This document shows, piece by piece, positions 1 through 5,960 of a stretch of DNA of 64,000 bases. This stretch comes from Methylophilus aquaticus (GTDB lineage Bacteria; Pseudomonadota; Gammaproteobacteria; Burkholderiales; Methylophilaceae): assembly GCF_030769565.1 (NCBI RefSeq), contig NZ_JAVCAP010000022.1, positions 1 through 64,000 of the forward strand, given 5' to 3'. How positions within the stretch are numbered: position 1 is the stretch's first letter; each line of letters starts with the position of its first letter. Made by a program: the position numbers and the translations under genes. The notes beneath the pieces were generated by a model, which had not been told where the DNA came from, searched no databases, and was given only the letters and a program-made list of their open reading frames with translations.

Positions 1-1
1 A

Positions 2-259
2 GGTAGAACCATGATTGCGAGAACTGGGCATGCTGCGCTCCGAAAGGCGCTCTATATGCCGGGGATGGTGGCTTTGCGACATAATCCTGCGCTTAAGGTG
101 TTTGGTGAGAGAATGCGGTCAAACGGGCTGGCACCTAAAGCGGTGATCGGCGCGGTGATGCGAAAATTGGTGCATTTGATTTACGGGGTGATTAAATCAG
201 GCAAGTCTTTTGATGCGGAAATTCCTCTCAAGGGACTTGCAATTCAAGACGGTATCTGA
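2..259 (+). pseudogene. IS110-family transposase, C-terminal fragment
   Basis: This is the last part of an IS110/IS116/IS902-type transposase, which moves DNA by a DEDD-type mechanism. The frame is already open at the left edge (Gly-Arg-Thr precedes the first Met), so the gene is cut by the window. The stretch reading KTGHxxLRKALYMP-like (here ARTGHAALRKALYMP) and the following conserved C-terminal domain are typical of the family's transposase_20 domain. It ends at 259 in an Ile-Gln-Asp-Gly-Ile tail. A second, diverged copy of the tail follows directly, so the area looks like decayed insertion sequences. Whether the full gene is intact to the left cannot be seen. Confidence 0.85.
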
Positions 260-277
260 CCCCGTTGCTTGGTTATA

Positions 278-358
278 ATTTATGGCGTGGTGAAGTCAGG
301 CAAGCCTTTTGATGCAGAAATTTCGCTAAAGGGGCTTGCAATTCAAGACGGTATCTGA
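278..358 (+). pseudogene. Second IS110-type transposase tail (remnant)
   Basis: About 26 codons in frame repeat the end of the preceding transposase fragment with changes ([18 protein letters not shown] against GVIKSGKSFDAEIPLKGL). Both copies end in the same bases, GCAATTCAAGACGG then TATCTGACCCC. No start or upstream domain is present. This is a remnant of a related but different IS110 copy, left after deletion or recombination. Confidence 0.75.
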
Positions 359-362
359 CCCC

Positions 363-481
363 ATCGTTTCGTTAATATGTTCAACTGTCGCCCACAACGA
401 TGGGTACTCACTGCTTTGATCTAACACCATGCGCACTGCGCGCGCTTTGACTTCCGGGGAAAATTTGTTTGTGCTCTTCAT
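363..481 (-). pseudogene. IS3-family orfA, 5' fragment
   Basis: Reading leftward from an ATG at 481, about 39 codons start [19 protein letters not shown], which is the usual N-terminus of IS3-family OrfA helix-turn-helix proteins. The frame ends abruptly at the IS110 remnant near 362. A GAGAG ribosome-binding sequence lies before the ATG. The fragment cannot be the missing 5' part of the IS3 copy at 1206-2186 in its present position, because it lies downstream of that copy's orfB in the reading direction. It is either from another copy or was moved by rearrangement. Confidence 0.7.
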
Positions 482-511
482 TTTGATATTCTCTCATCTT
501 AAAGAGCCTCC

Positions 512-1009
512 TCAAATGTCGGGGCGATTCAAAAGAGACATCCAAAAAACACCTCCGCCAATTGCACCGTAAACGGCAACTTCACTCCAGTAGAAAAAAA
601 GTGCAGGCCAATTTTCCCAAACTATGAATCCATTGAGCCAGAGGTCATGCCCCCCAACTCTAAGATGACTAAATGACGATGGCTCATGAGTAACACTCCA
701 AATTACTTGAGCAACAAGCAATATAAAAAATGGCACAAGTGTACATGTATAAATATTGACCAGCCCCCAATAACGGATCAGTAGATAAAAAGTAACAATT
801 AAAAGAATAGCTGCAGTAAGAGTAACTGGGATCGAAAAAATAAAAAGACCTAACAAAGTCCGAAGAATAAGCTCATAATCAATCACGCCTTCTTCCATAA
901 AAGAAATGTTACTTATAGTCAATATGGAGAAAAATAAACTAGCAGCGAATGCAGCAAAAATTGTTGCTAGTAATTCTTTCTTAGAGAGAGTAAAGAATGC
1001 CAGATTCAT
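512..1009 (-). CDS. Orphan integral membrane protein of unknown function
   Basis: A 165-residue protein that I do not recognise. It has hydrophobic segments at roughly residues 13-33, 50-78 and 85-107 and a weaker one near 133-155, so it probably crosses the inner membrane three or four times. A Trp- and His-containing stretch lies between the last two. The DNA is AT-rich compared with the neighbouring genes, which suggests horizontal transfer. Its start overlaps the stop of the truncated upstream gene by ATGA, so the two were translationally coupled. That arrangement would fit an immunity partner of a toxin tail, but no motif proves it. Confidence 0.55.
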   Translation of the reverse strand: MNLAFFTLSKKELLATIFAAFAASLFFSILTISNISFMEEGVIDYELILRTLLGLFIFSIPVTLTAAILLIVTFYLLIRYWGLVNIYTCTLVPFFILLVAQVIWSVTHEPSSFSHLRVGGHDLWLNGFIVWENWPALFFYWSEVAVYGAIGGGVFWMSLLNRPDI

Positions 1010-1205
1010 TTGTTAAGAAACCAATTCCTAATTTGACCATCAACCTTTCCCCAGCCACCTTTCTGAACCCACTCATCGTTTAAACTCTTCCATCCGCCAC
1101 TTCCCGCACCATAAGTCTGAACATAAACACCAATACTATCTGATTGAACATTTCGATAGACATATCCTGAGAACATGTGACCACGTTGGGCAATATTAAA
1201 AGAGG
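1006..1205 (-). pseudogene. 3' stump of an unknown gene cut by an IS3 element
   Basis: About 62 codons are open leftward to a TGA at 1006-1008. The sequence includes GHMFSGYVYRNVQSD and, further on, GGWKSLNDEW. The 5' part is missing because the end of an IS3-type element starts at about 1206. The remaining piece is rich in Gly, Tyr and Trp and could be the C-terminal tip of a secreted or polymorphic-toxin protein. It is coupled by ATGA to the membrane-protein gene that follows. Family unknown. Confidence 0.5.
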
Positions 1206-1265
1206 TGGACCCGTTTATTTGGACAGAATGTTTGCTTTTTTAAGTGAAATATCTTGCGATTCTGT

Positions 1266-2099
1266 TTAAGCTGCCTTGGGTGTTGCGGGCAGGTGTTTAA
1301 AGTAAAACTCATCCGGCGTCAGCCTGTCAAGCGAACTGTGCGGGCGGGCGCGGTTGTATTTTGCGATGTATCTTTCCAGCCCTTGTTTCGCTGCAGTGAC
1401 GCTGGCAGAAGCATGCAGGTAAACCTCCTCGTATTTTATTGAGCGCCACAAGCGTTCTACAAACACATTATCCCGCCAACAGCCCTTGCCATCCATGCTG
1501 ATTTTGATGTCATGCGCCTTGAGCAAGCTGGTAAATTCCAGGCTGGTAAACTGACATCCCTGATCCGTATTAAAGATTTCAGGTCTGCCGTATTTCTGAA
1601 TCGCCTCATTCACGTCTTCTATGCAGAAATCTGTGGTCAGTGTATTGGATAGCCGCCAAGATAATACCCGACGACTGGCCCAGTCTAAGACGGCAAACAG
1701 ATACACAAAGCCTCGCTGCATGGGAATGTAGGTAATATCGGCTGCCCAGACATGGTTTGATCGGTGAATGCTCAGACCACGCAACAGATAGGGATAGACT
1801 GGATGCTTGGGATGTCGCTTGCTGGTGTTGGGTTTGCGGTAAATGGCTTCCATCCCCATGCGCCGCATCAGCGTCTGCACCCGTTTGCGTCCAATGGTGG
1901 GGGAGTCACCACGGCGCAGCAAATCACGTAGCATGCGGCTGCCCGCAAATGGATATTCCAGATGCAGCTCATCCATGCGGCGCATGACGGCTAAATTCTC
2001 TTCTGTAATCTCCACCGGCTGGTAGTAGGCCGTGGAGCGAGACAATTGCAGCAACTGACATTGCCTGCCGACTGGCATTGAGTGGGTGCGATCTATCAT
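1266..2099 (-). CDS. IS3-family transposase OrfB (DDE integrase core)
   Basis: A 277-residue transposase subunit. In order it has an HTH_21-type N-terminus (residues ~1-70) and an rve integrase core (~110-230). Catalytic acidic residues can be placed in AADITYIP, NTDQGCQFTS and the Glu of NVFVERLWRSIKYEE. The C-terminus has the usual YNRARPHSSLDRLTP motif. Length is normal for the family. It overlaps the orfA remnant by ATGA, where the family uses -1 frameshifting to make the OrfAB fusion. The frame is intact, but its partner is broken, so activity is doubtful. Confidence 0.9.
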   Translation of the reverse strand: MIDRTHSMPVGRQCQLLQLSRSTAYYQPVEITEENLAVMRRMDELHLEYPFAGSRMLRDLLRRGDSPTIGRKRVQTLMRRMGMEAIYRKPNTSKRHPKHPVYPYLLRGLSIHRSNHVWAADITYIPMQRGFVYLFAVLDWASRRVLSWRLSNTLTTDFCIEDVNEAIQKYGRPEIFNTDQGCQFTSLEFTSLLKAHDIKISMDGKGCWRDNVFVERLWRSIKYEEVYLHASASVTAAKQGLERYIAKYNRARPHSSLDRLTPDEFYFKHLPATPKAA

Positions 2100-2186
2100 C
2101 GTCTTGCGCTCAGCAGTCCCGCCCGTGCGAGCGCGCTTTCTAAAAAATCATTCTCCAACGATAGTTGTCCAATCTTGGCATGCACA
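2096..2186 (-). pseudogene. IS3-family orfA, 3' remnant
   Basis: The frame reads HAKIGQLSLENDFLESALAR and onward to a TGA at 2096-2098, matching the C-terminal leucine-zipper part of IS3 OrfA proteins. An in-frame stop occurs just upstream, where the homology ends. The N-terminal helix-turn-helix is missing. Confidence 0.75.
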
Positions 2187-2265
2187 AATCAATGGGGTCA
2201 GGTCTTGCAAAACAACACAAGTGTGGCATTGAGATATTATCGGTCACAATAAAAGTTAAAGCTCT

Positions 2266-2670
2266 CTATCTTTCCAGCCAATTTTCAACCTTCAAGCCGT
2301 GAATGCGATCAAACTCTCGCAGATTATCCGTAATTAGCGTAAGCCCCAAACTATAAGCTTGTGCAGCGATCAGCAAATCATTCATGCCTATCGTTTGGCC
2401 TGATGCTTCCAGTTCAGCGCGGATGCGTCCATAGTGGGTATCTGCGGGTTTTTCTAATGGCAGTACCGGGATGGTTGCGAGCAGATTCTCCACTTTTTCT
2501 GAGAGTTTGGCTGATCCTTTTTTTGCGCAACCATAGCGTAGTTCGGCGGCGACGATAATGCTGGTGGAGATGTATTTGGCATCCACTTGCTCAATATGGC
2601 GAGCGGCCGCGCCTGAAGGGTTACGGATCAGATCGCTGATAATGTTGGTGTCTAGCAAATAGCCATTCAA
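2266..2670 (-). CDS. vapC: VapC-like PIN-domain toxin, copy 1
   Basis: A 134-residue PIN-domain ribonuclease of a type II toxin-antitoxin system. VapC toxins cut tRNA or rRNA when freed from VapB. The acidic active-site residues are visible: Asp7 (LLDTN), Glu43 (AAELRYG), Asp98 (MNDLL) and Asp115 (TDN). Length is typical. The start codon overlaps the vapB stop by four bases, the standard antitoxin-first arrangement. It differs from copy 2 at 14 of 134 positions, none of them catalytic. The target RNA cannot be told from sequence. Confidence 0.92.
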   Translation of the reverse strand: MNGYLLDTNIISDLIRNPSGAAARHIEQVDAKYISTSIIVAAELRYGCAKKGSAKLSEKVENLLATIPVLPLEKPADTHYGRIRAELEASGQTIGMNDLLIAAQAYSLGLTLITDNLREFDRIHGLKVENWLER

Positions 2671-2939
2671 AATATGTCCTCCGGCTTGGCGGGCATATCG
2701 TTAATAGGTGGGAGTTGATCTTCTGCTGCGAGTGGTGGCTCTTGTCGCCATTCGGCCAGTAATTGGGCGAGATTGGCTGGGCGTGGCACTGGCTCAATAA
2801 TCAGTTTGTCACCCTCACGGTGAATCAGCACGCGATCACCCGGTAATTCAAACTCAACAGGAATGCGCACGGCCTGGCTACGGTTGTTGCGAAAAAGCTT
2901 TGCTTCTTTAGGTGGGGCGGCTTTGGGTAAAGTAGACAT
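2667..2939 (-). CDS. vapB: VapB-like AbrB-fold antitoxin, copy 1
   Basis: A 90-residue antitoxin. The N-terminal ~50 residues look like a swapped-hairpin AbrB/MazE DNA-binding domain (AKLFRNNRSQAVRIP, then DRVLIHREGDKLIIEP). The acidic C-terminus (residues ~60-90) would wrap around the VapC active site. I chose the ATG at 2939 rather than an upstream one at 2996 because the family starts just before AKLFRNN and because the promoter and palindromic operator occupy the longer form's first codons. It should repress its own operon together with VapC. Confidence 0.88.
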   Translation of the reverse strand: MSTLPKAAPPKEAKLFRNNRSQAVRIPVEFELPGDRVLIHREGDKLIIEPVPRPANLAQLLAEWRQEPPLAAEDQLPPINDMPAKPEDIF

Positions 2940-2954
2940 GGCAAAATTTCCAGT

Positions 2955-2996
2955 TGGCATATGCAAATAGTATATGCCATTTTTTGTGCACGTCAA
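2955..2996 (-). promoter_or_regulatory. vapBC promoter with palindromic operator, copy 1
   Basis: On the minus strand, TTGACG (2991-2996), a 16-base spacer and TATACT (2969-2974) form a good sigma-70 promoter. An inverted repeat with perfect 8-base arms, TGGCATAT (2955-2962) and ATATGCCA (2972-2979), separated by nine bases, covers the -10 box. This is the expected place for VapB autoregulation. The arms are unchanged in copy 2 although the spacer differs. Confidence 0.7.
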
Positions 2997-3134
2997 ACTT
3001 AGATCTTTTTAAGGTCACTGCATATTTAGGGATAGAGTAAATCAGCAACTTCAAATCTTGAGCAAATGTTAATTACATAAGCAGACGGATCCTTCTAAGA
3101 TTGCATTACAAATGAATTACATGTGAGGTGCCTG

Positions 3135-3395
3135 ATGAAAACTGCCACGATTCCTGCTTTGCGGGTAGAGCCAAAATTACGCGATGCGGTTGAGGAAGTA
3201 TTGGCTGAGGGAGAAACGCTTTCAAGTTTTATGGAAGAGGCGTTAAGGGCGAACATTCTGCGCAGGCAGCATCAGCAGGCATTTATCACTCGAGGTTTGG
3301 CTTCTGCCGATATCGCGCGCCAGAATCAGGAGTATTACAGCGCTGAGGCGGTGTTGGATGAATTGCAAACGATGCTGGATGAGACCAAGCCTTGA
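3135..3395 (+). CDS. Ribbon-helix-helix antitoxin, copy 1
   Basis: An 86-residue antitoxin-like protein. The N-terminus (TATIPALRVEPKLRDAVEEV) has the pattern of a short beta strand followed by a helix seen in CopG/ParD-type RHH repressors. The charged C-terminal half should bind the toxin encoded next. The ATG at 3135 is preferred over 3123 because GAGGTG lies at the right distance and copy 2 has no in-frame upstream ATG. It overlaps the toxin gene. It is the most conserved protein between the two copies (3 differences in 86). Confidence 0.8.
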   Translation: MKTATIPALRVEPKLRDAVEEVLAEGETLSSFMEEALRANILRRQHQQAFITRGLASADIARQNQEYYSAEAVLDELQTMLDETKP

Positions 3396-3691
3396 GTTAC
3401 CGGGTACGGTTTACTAAAGAGGGGCGGGAAGATTTAAAGCGTTTGTATGCATTTTTACTCTCTAAAGATAGGGCGGCTGCCGAAAAGGCCTTGAAAGGTA
3501 TTCATCAGGCCATTGAGGCAGTGACGCTTTTTCCATACACATGCCGCAAAGCGTTGGAAGATAACGCTTTTTTGCGCGAGTGGGTGATGAGCTTTGGTGC
3601 TTATGGTTATGTGGCATTGTTTGAAATCGAAGAGCCAGACATCATCACGATTATTGCAGTGCGTCATCAGCGTGAAGATGATTTTTATTAG
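3392..3691 (+). CDS. RelE/ParE-superfamily toxin, copy 1
   Basis: A 99-residue toxin of the RelE/ParE fold. Members either cut mRNA on the ribosome (RelE) or inhibit gyrase (ParE), and the sequence does not decide which. The pattern is typical: YRVRFTKEGREDLKRLY at the start, a helical middle, then CRKAL, WVMSFGAYGYVALFEI and IIAVRHQREDDFY at the end. It starts with TTG at 3392, whose bases overlap the antitoxin stop (TTGA), so it is translationally coupled. Eight of 99 residues differ from copy 2. Confidence 0.85.
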   Translation: MSYRVRFTKEGREDLKRLYAFLLSKDRAAAEKALKGIHQAIEAVTLFPYTCRKALEDNAFLREWVMSFGAYGYVALFEIEEPDIITIIAVRHQREDDFY

Positions 3692-3744
3692 AGATTTAAG
3701 TCTTAAGGCTGGATAAATCCGCTGGCCTGCTTGTCAGAGTTTGC

Positions 3745-3981
3745 ATGCAAACACAGAAACGCCAGATAAATCCTAGAAAACTGCTACATTCCAAATGGAC
3801 AGCGGTAAAACCAGTGAACAAAGAAAAGCATTTTATGGTGACCAGGCTGATGATGCCTGACCTTGAAACGCAAGTAATCACGGCAGTGGAAATTGAAGCG
3901 GTGATGACCGGGCGCAGGCAGGAAATGCCCTGGCGTGATTTGCAAAATACTGAGTTGTGGAAACAAGGGTGGGTGCAGTGA
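3745..3981 (+). CDS. TIGR02450-like Trp-rich small protein, copy 1
   Basis: A 78-residue protein that resembles the TIGR02450 family of small conserved proteins of unknown function. It shows the NPRKLLHSKWTAVKPVNKEKHF signature in parts: NPRKLL, SKWTAV and NKEKHFMVT, and a C-terminal LWKQGW. Seven residues differ from copy 2. The gene overlaps the start of the oxidoreductase fragment by GTGA, as in copy 2, so the pair is a natural two-gene unit. It has no membrane segment or signal peptide. Confidence 0.75.
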   Translation: MQTQKRQINPRKLLHSKWTAVKPVNKEKHFMVTRLMMPDLETQVITAVEIEAVMTGRRQEMPWRDLQNTELWKQGWVQ

Positions 3982-4232
3982 AAAATGTGGCAGTGATTGG
4001 TGCGGGCATGGCGGGGTTGGCGTGTAGCCAGACCTTGCAACAAGCTGGTTTTTTGGTGACGGTATTTGAAAAAAGCCGTGGTCCTTCTGGCCGTGTATCT
4101 ACGCGCGCGGGTGAGGGCTGGCAATGTGACCATGGTGCGCAGTATTTCACGGTGAGCCAGCCAGAGCGAATAACAGGGGTCAGGTCTTGCAAAACAACAC
4201 AAGTGGCGTTGAGATATTATTGGTTAGAGTAA
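3978..4232 (+). pseudogene. FAD oxidoreductase, 5' fragment left by the duplication
   Basis: Starting from GTG at 3978, this is the Rossmann FAD-binding N-terminus (VAVIGAGMAGLACSQTL, then VFEKSRGPSGRVSTR) of the oxidoreductase that is complete at 5957-6967. Homology stops at base 4164, where the next repeat copy begins after 11 unrelated bases. The frame runs on for about 20 meaningless codons to 4232. It lacks the substrate domain and C-terminal FAD contacts, so it cannot be an active enzyme. Confidence 0.85.
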
Positions 4233-4245
4233 AAGTTAAAGCTCT

Positions 4246-4650
4246 CTATCTTTCCAGCCAATTTTCAACCTTCAAGCCATGAATGCGACCAAACTCTCGC
4301 AGATTATCCGTTACCAGTGTCAGGTTCAAACTATAGACTTGTGCAGCGATTAGCAAATCATTCATGCCTATGGTTTGCCCGGATGCTTCAAGTTCTGCGC
4401 GGATGCGTCCATATTCGGTATCTACTGGGTTCTCTAATGGGAGTACTGGGATAGTTGCGAGTAGATTCTCCACTTTTTCCGTGAGCTTGGCTGATCCTTT
4501 TTTTGCGCAGCCATAGCGCAGTTCGGCGGCGACGATGATGCTGGTAAAGATGTCTTTGGCTTCGATCTGTTCAATATGTCGTGCGGCAGCGCCTGCTGGG
4601 TTGCGGATCAGGTCGCTGATGATGTTGGTGTCTAGCAAGTAGCCACTCAA
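4246..4650 (-). CDS. vapC: VapC-like PIN-domain toxin, copy 2
   Basis: A 134-residue PIN-domain toxin, about 90% identical to copy 1. All four acidic active-site residues (Asp7, Glu43, Asp98, Asp115) are kept, so both copies look able to cut RNA. The changes cluster at residues 29-35 (VDAKYIS to IEAKDIF) and 74-79 (KPADTH to NPVDTE), which may affect VapB contact or RNA choice. Arrangement with vapB is the same. Confidence 0.92.
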   Translation of the reverse strand: MSGYLLDTNIISDLIRNPAGAAARHIEQIEAKDIFTSIIVAAELRYGCAKKGSAKLTEKVENLLATIPVLPLENPVDTEYGRIRAELEASGQTIGMNDLLIAAQVYSLNLTLVTDNLREFGRIHGLKVENWLER

Positions 4651-4919
4651 AATATGTTCTCCGGCTTGGCGGGCATATCGTCAATGGTGGGGAATTGATC
4701 TTCTGGTGCAAGTGGCGGTTCTTGACGCCATTCTGCCAGTAATTCGGCGAGATTGTCGGGGCGGGTGACTGGTTCAATAATCAGCTTGTTGCCTTCACGA
4801 TGAATCAATACGCGATCACCCGGTAGCTCAAACTCAACAGGAATGCGCACTGCCTGGCTACGATTGTTGCGAAAAAGCTTTGCTTCTTTAGGTGGGGCGG
4901 CTTTCGATAAACTAGACAT
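4647..4919 (-). CDS. vapB: VapB-like AbrB-fold antitoxin, copy 2
   Basis: A 90-residue antitoxin matching copy 1 except at 11 positions, nearly all in the C-terminal toxin-binding half (for example PVPRPANLAQ to PVTRPDNLAE). The DNA-binding N-terminal half is almost unchanged, in keeping with the unchanged operator. The start at 4919 was chosen by the same reasoning as for copy 1. Confidence 0.88.
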   Translation of the reverse strand: MSSLSKAAPPKEAKLFRNNRSQAVRIPVEFELPGDRVLIHREGNKLIIEPVTRPDNLAELLAEWRQEPPLAPEDQFPTIDDMPAKPENIF

Positions 4920-4934
4920 GGCAGAATCTCCAGT

Positions 4935-4976
4935 TGGCATATGTAATTAGTATATGCCATTTTTTGTGCACTTCAA
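4935..4976 (-). promoter_or_regulatory. vapBC promoter with palindromic operator, copy 2
   Basis: The minus strand has TTGAAG (4971-4976), a 16-base spacer and TATACT (4949-4954). The 8-base arms TGGCATAT (4935-4942) and ATATGCCA (4952-4959) are identical to copy 1. The nine-base spacer differs at two positions, and the -35 box has changed from TTGACG to TTGAAG. Retained arms with a changed spacer argue for selection on a protein-binding site. Confidence 0.7.
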
Positions 4977-5113
4977 ACTTAGATGTTTTAAGGTAAGAGC
5001 ATATTTAGGGGTAGAGTAAATCAGCACGTTCAAAACTTGAGCAAATGTTAATTGCATGAGCAGGGAGATTCTTCTAAGATTGCATTACAAATGAATTACA
5101 TGCGAGGTGCCTT

Positions 5114-5374
5114 ATGAAAACTGCGACGATTCCTGCTTTGCGGGTAGAGCCAAAATTACGCGATGCGGTTGAGGAGGTATTGGCTGAGGGCGAAACGCTT
5201 TCGAGTTTTATGGAGGAGGCGTTAAAAGCGAACATTATGCGCAGGCAGCATCAGCAGGCATTTATCACTCGAGGTTTGGCTTCTGCCGATATCGCGCGCC
5301 AGAGTCAGGAGTATTACAGCGCTGAGGCTGTGTTGGATGAATTGCAAACCATGCTGGATGAGACCAAGCCTTGA
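5114..5374 (+). CDS. Ribbon-helix-helix antitoxin, copy 2
   Basis: An 86-residue protein with only three changes from copy 1 (Arg to Lys, Leu to Met and Asn to Ser, all in the second half). The ATG at 5114 follows a GAGGTGCCTT ribosome-binding region. Because the antitoxins are so alike, each probably can bind either toxin copy, but this needs testing. Confidence 0.8.
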   Translation: MKTATIPALRVEPKLRDAVEEVLAEGETLSSFMEEALKANIMRRQHQQAFITRGLASADIARQSQEYYSAEAVLDELQTMLDETKP

Positions 5375-5670
5375 GTTACCGCGTACGGTTTACTAAAGCG
5401 GCGCGGGAAGATTTAAAGCGTTTGTATGCATTTTTACTCTCCCAAGATAGAGCTGCTGCCGAAAAAGCCTTAAAAGGCATTCATCAGGCCATTGAGGCGC
5501 TGATGCTTTTTCCATACACATGTCGAAAAGCGTTGGACGATAACGCTTTTTTGCGCGAGTGGGTGATCAGCTTTGGTGCTTATGGCTACGTGGCATTGTT
5601 TGAAATTGAAGAGCCGAATATCATCACGATTATTGCAGTGCGGCATCAGCGTGAAGATGATTTTTATTAG
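5371..5670 (+). CDS. RelE/ParE-superfamily toxin, copy 2
   Basis: A 99-residue toxin starting with TTG coupled to the antitoxin stop. It has eight changes from copy 1, including EG to AA at residues 10-11 and VT to LM at 44-45. The conserved C-terminal IIAVRHQREDDFY is the same. Target (mRNA or gyrase) not resolved. Confidence 0.85.
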   Translation: MSYRVRFTKAAREDLKRLYAFLLSQDRAAAEKALKGIHQAIEALMLFPYTCRKALDDNAFLREWVISFGAYGYVALFEIEEPNIITIIAVRHQREDDFY

Positions 5671-5723
5671 CGATTTAAGTCATAAGGCTGGATAAATCCT
5701 CTGGCCTGCTTGTCAGAGTTTGC

Positions 5724-5960
5724 ATGCAAACACAGAAACGCCAGATAAACCCTAAAAAACTGCTACATTTCAAATGGACCACAGTAAAGCCAGTGAACAA
5801 AGAAAAGCATTTTATGGTGACCAGGCTGATGATGCCTGACCTTGAAACGCAAGTAATCACGGCAGTGGAAATTGAAGCGGTGATGACCGGGCGCAGGCAG
5901 GAGATCCTCTGGCGTGAATTGCAAAATACTGAATTGTGGAAACAAGGGTGGGTGCGGTGA
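5724..5960 (+). CDS. TIGR02450-like Trp-rich small protein, copy 2
   Basis: A 78-residue protein, the intact partner upstream of the complete oxidoreductase. It has the same NPKKLL, NKEKHFMVT and LWKQGW signatures as copy 1. Its stop overlaps the GTG start of the next gene (GTGA), so the two are translationally coupled and probably work together. Function unknown. Confidence 0.78.
   Translation: MQTQKRQINPKKLLHFKWTTVKPVNKEKHFMVTRLMMPDLETQVITAVEIEAVMTGRRQEILWRELQNTELWKQGWVR

Larger units (their letters stand above)
1206..2186 (-). mobile_element. IS3-family insertion sequence, 5'-truncated
   Basis: The element keeps its orfB end, with a terminal sequence TGGACCCGTTTATTTGGACA at 1206-1225, all of orfB, and the last ~30 codons of orfA. 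Homology to OrfA stops near 2186, eight bases before the tandem duplication begins at 2194, so the upstream end with its inverted repeat has been lost. Without the OrfA start and one end it should not transpose by itself. Confidence 0.75.
2194..4164. repeat. Tandem duplication, copy 1 (about 1.97 kb)
   Basis: This segment, starting GGGGTCAGGTCTTGC and ending inside the oxidoreductase gene at GAGCCAGCCAG, is repeated directly at 4176-6143. Gene order, intergenic sequences and overlaps are the same, with an offset of 1979-1982 bases. It contains vapC, vapB, an RHH antitoxin gene, a RelE/ParE-like toxin gene, a Trp-rich protein gene and the first ~62 codons of the oxidoreductase. Proteins differ between copies at 3-12% of positions by my count, so the duplication is not recent. 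Eleven bases (4165-4175) separate the copies. Confidence 0.95.

Noticed and set aside
3957-4232. Copy 1 oxidoreductase as a functional short protein
   Set aside because: Homology stops at 4164 at the repeat border; the rest is random and the FAD domain is incomplete.
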